DNA of 7,178 nucleotides, taken from positions 1 through 7,178 of the forward strand of contig BBFS01000151.1 of assembly GCA_001313365.1 (NCBI GenBank). The letters run 5' to 3'. Source of the stretch: Paenarthrobacter nitroguajacolicus JCM 14115 (GTDB lineage: Bacteria; Actinomycetota; Actinomycetes; Actinomycetales; Micrococcaceae). The translations under genes were made by a program, and so were the position numbers. Below are positions 6,045-7,178 of the stretch, piece by piece. Position 1 is the stretch's first letter. Each line of letters begins with the position of its first letter. The notes below the pieces were generated by a model. The model saw nothing but the letters and a program-made list of their open reading frames with translations. It did not search any database and was not told the origin of the DNA.

Positions 6045-7150
6045 ATGTCCAAACACCATGTCAAGCAAAGAGCAACGAAAGCCGCCAACCCCCCCGGTCA
6101 GCCGACCCAAGGTCCACTGACCCACGAAGAACTGCAGCTCTCCGGGCGAAATCACTCCATGCCACTTGAGGCCCTGCACGACGACATCACGCCGGCTGGC
6201 CTTCACTACCTGCTGATCCACTTCGATATCCCGCACGTTTCCGCGGAGACATGGCGACTACGCCTGGGTGGTGCCGTTAATCGGAGTCTCGAGTTGAGTC
6301 TTGAGGACATCAAAGCCCGGCCCGCCGTCACCATGCCTGTCACCCTTGAATGTGCAGGCAACGGCCGGTCCCTTCTGCAACCTCGTCCCGTCAGCCAACC
6401 GTGGGTTCTGGGTGCCGTGGGCACAGCCGAGTGGACCGGCACCCCCGTTGGCGCCCTTGCTGGAGGAAGCAGGTTTGGCGAGTGACGCCGTCGAACTTGT
6501 TTTTACCGGTGCCGACAACGGCATCCAAGGTGGCGTCGAAGAGCCTTATGCGCGCAGCCTTTCAGTGGCAGAAGCGACGCATCCCGAAGTCATGCTGGTC
6601 TACGCCATGAACGGCAACCCTTTGCCCATCCAGCACGGGTTCCCGCTCAGGCTGCTGGTTCCGTTGGTACGGCATGGCGAGTGTGAAGTGGTTGACGTCG
6701 ATCGAGGCCGTGAAGTCGCGGTTCATGGGGTTCCAGCAGGCCGTCGCTTACCACTACCTTCAAGGTCCTGACGGCCCAGGCATACCCGTGAGCCATATTC
6801 GGGTCCGCTCCCTCATGATTCCGCCGGGAATCCCGGACTTCTACACCCGGCGGCGCGTGGTGGACGCCGGTCCCGTGATGCTGCACGGGCGCGCGTGGTC
6901 CGGGCACGGCGAGGTGGAGCGCGTTGAGGTAGGAATCGACGGCGAATGGATGCCGGCGCACCTGGAACCGGCGCTGGGCGACTTTGCCTGGCGTTCGTGG
7001 TCCATGGTGTGGGTCGCGAGCCCCGGCGAGCATGTGCTGAGGTGCCGTGCGATGGATTCGTCGGGCGCGCTGCAGCCCACCGAGCAGGTGTGGAACTACC
7101 AGGGCATCGGGAACAACATGGCGCAGGTAGTCGAGGTGACGGTGCGGTAG
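6045..7150 (+). CDS. Sulfite oxidase-family molybdopterin-dependent oxidoreductase, frameshifted as read
   Basis: This is a molybdenum-cofactor enzyme of the sulfite oxidase family, which typically oxidises sulfite to sulfate or acts on related oxo-substrates. The true substrate and electron acceptor are not evident. Two frame breaks occur: C5 at 6442-6446 (one extra C) and near 6663-6664 (two G missing, restoring VPGWYGMASVKW). C7 at 6089-6095 probably adds one Pro. The repaired protein has about 367 residues. The Mo-binding domain includes VTLECAGNGRS, with the predicted molybdenum-ligand Cys near residue 103, then EWTGTPLAPLL, FTGADNGIQGGVEEPYARSL, YAMNGNPLPIQHGFPLRLL and the WYGMASVKWL segment. 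From about residue 245 a Mo-co dimerisation domain follows (IRVRSLMIPPG, GRAWSGHGEVERVEVGIDG, WNYQGIGNN). There is no heme domain, Tat signal or Sec signal, so a cytoplasmic location is likely. The ATG at 6045 has no clear Shine-Dalgarno sequence, so the start is less certain than the rest and translation might be leaderless or begin elsewhere. Confidence 0.87.
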
Positions 7151-7178
7151 GTTCTTTCGGTTCCGGCCTCCGGCGACG

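Noticed and set aside
635..7150. Poly-G/C tracts as a phase-variation (contingency locus) system.
   Set aside because: The breaks occur several per gene in metabolic enzymes, affect runs of two to eight, and need many simultaneous corrections to make a protein. Phase-variable genes normally have one tract near the 5' end.

Overview
The window is G+C-rich DNA. Its gene content (a long-form acyl-CoA dehydrogenase, a YchJ/SEC-C protein, a flavin reductase-like protein, an aldo/keto reductase and a soluble sulfite-oxidase-type molybdoenzyme) fits a high-GC actinobacterial chromosome, most likely Arthrobacter or a relative in the Micrococcaceae. The genus is an inference from protein style and codon use, not from a marker gene.

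Layout from left to right: an uncertain partial gene at the left edge (1-108, minus); a small membrane protein (264-569, plus); a long acyl-CoA dehydrogenase (635-2606, plus); a convergent YchJ-family SEC-C protein (2611-3015, minus); a membrane-anchored protein with a Pro/Ala-rich and basic tail (3210-4087, plus); a convergent flavin reductase-like protein (4095-4585, minus); a divergent aldo/keto reductase (4841-5879, plus); an intergenic region with a large imperfect inverted repeat and a small perfect hairpin (5880-6044); and a sulfite-oxidase-family molybdenum enzyme (6045-7150, plus). The gaps 109-263, 3016-3209, 4586-4840 and 5880-6044 hold no recognisable gene. I found no RNA gene, insertion sequence or CRISPR array.

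The dominant feature is the state of the reading frames. Of the seven recognisable genes, only the YchJ gene and the small membrane protein read through without a break. The other five are split by single- or double-base shifts. In nearly every case the break lies at a run of G or C and can be repaired by changing the length of that run: six shifts in the acyl-CoA dehydrogenase, four in the tailed membrane protein, two in the molybdoenzyme, one in the flavin reductase, and in the aldo/keto reductase one shift plus a mutually compensating pair. I count 15 G or C runs of exactly seven, against only two of six and one of eight. After repair all five genes give full-length proteins with family motifs intact and lengths divisible by three. 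The simplest reading is a low-quality sequence with homopolymer length errors, not gene decay or phase variation.

The genes do not form an obvious single pathway. The acyl-CoA dehydrogenase, flavin reductase, aldo/keto reductase and sulfite oxidase are all redox enzymes, but strand changes and separate intergenic regions argue for mostly independent transcription. I found no convincing undescribed system; the most intriguing non-coding element is the stem-loop at 5890-5950.
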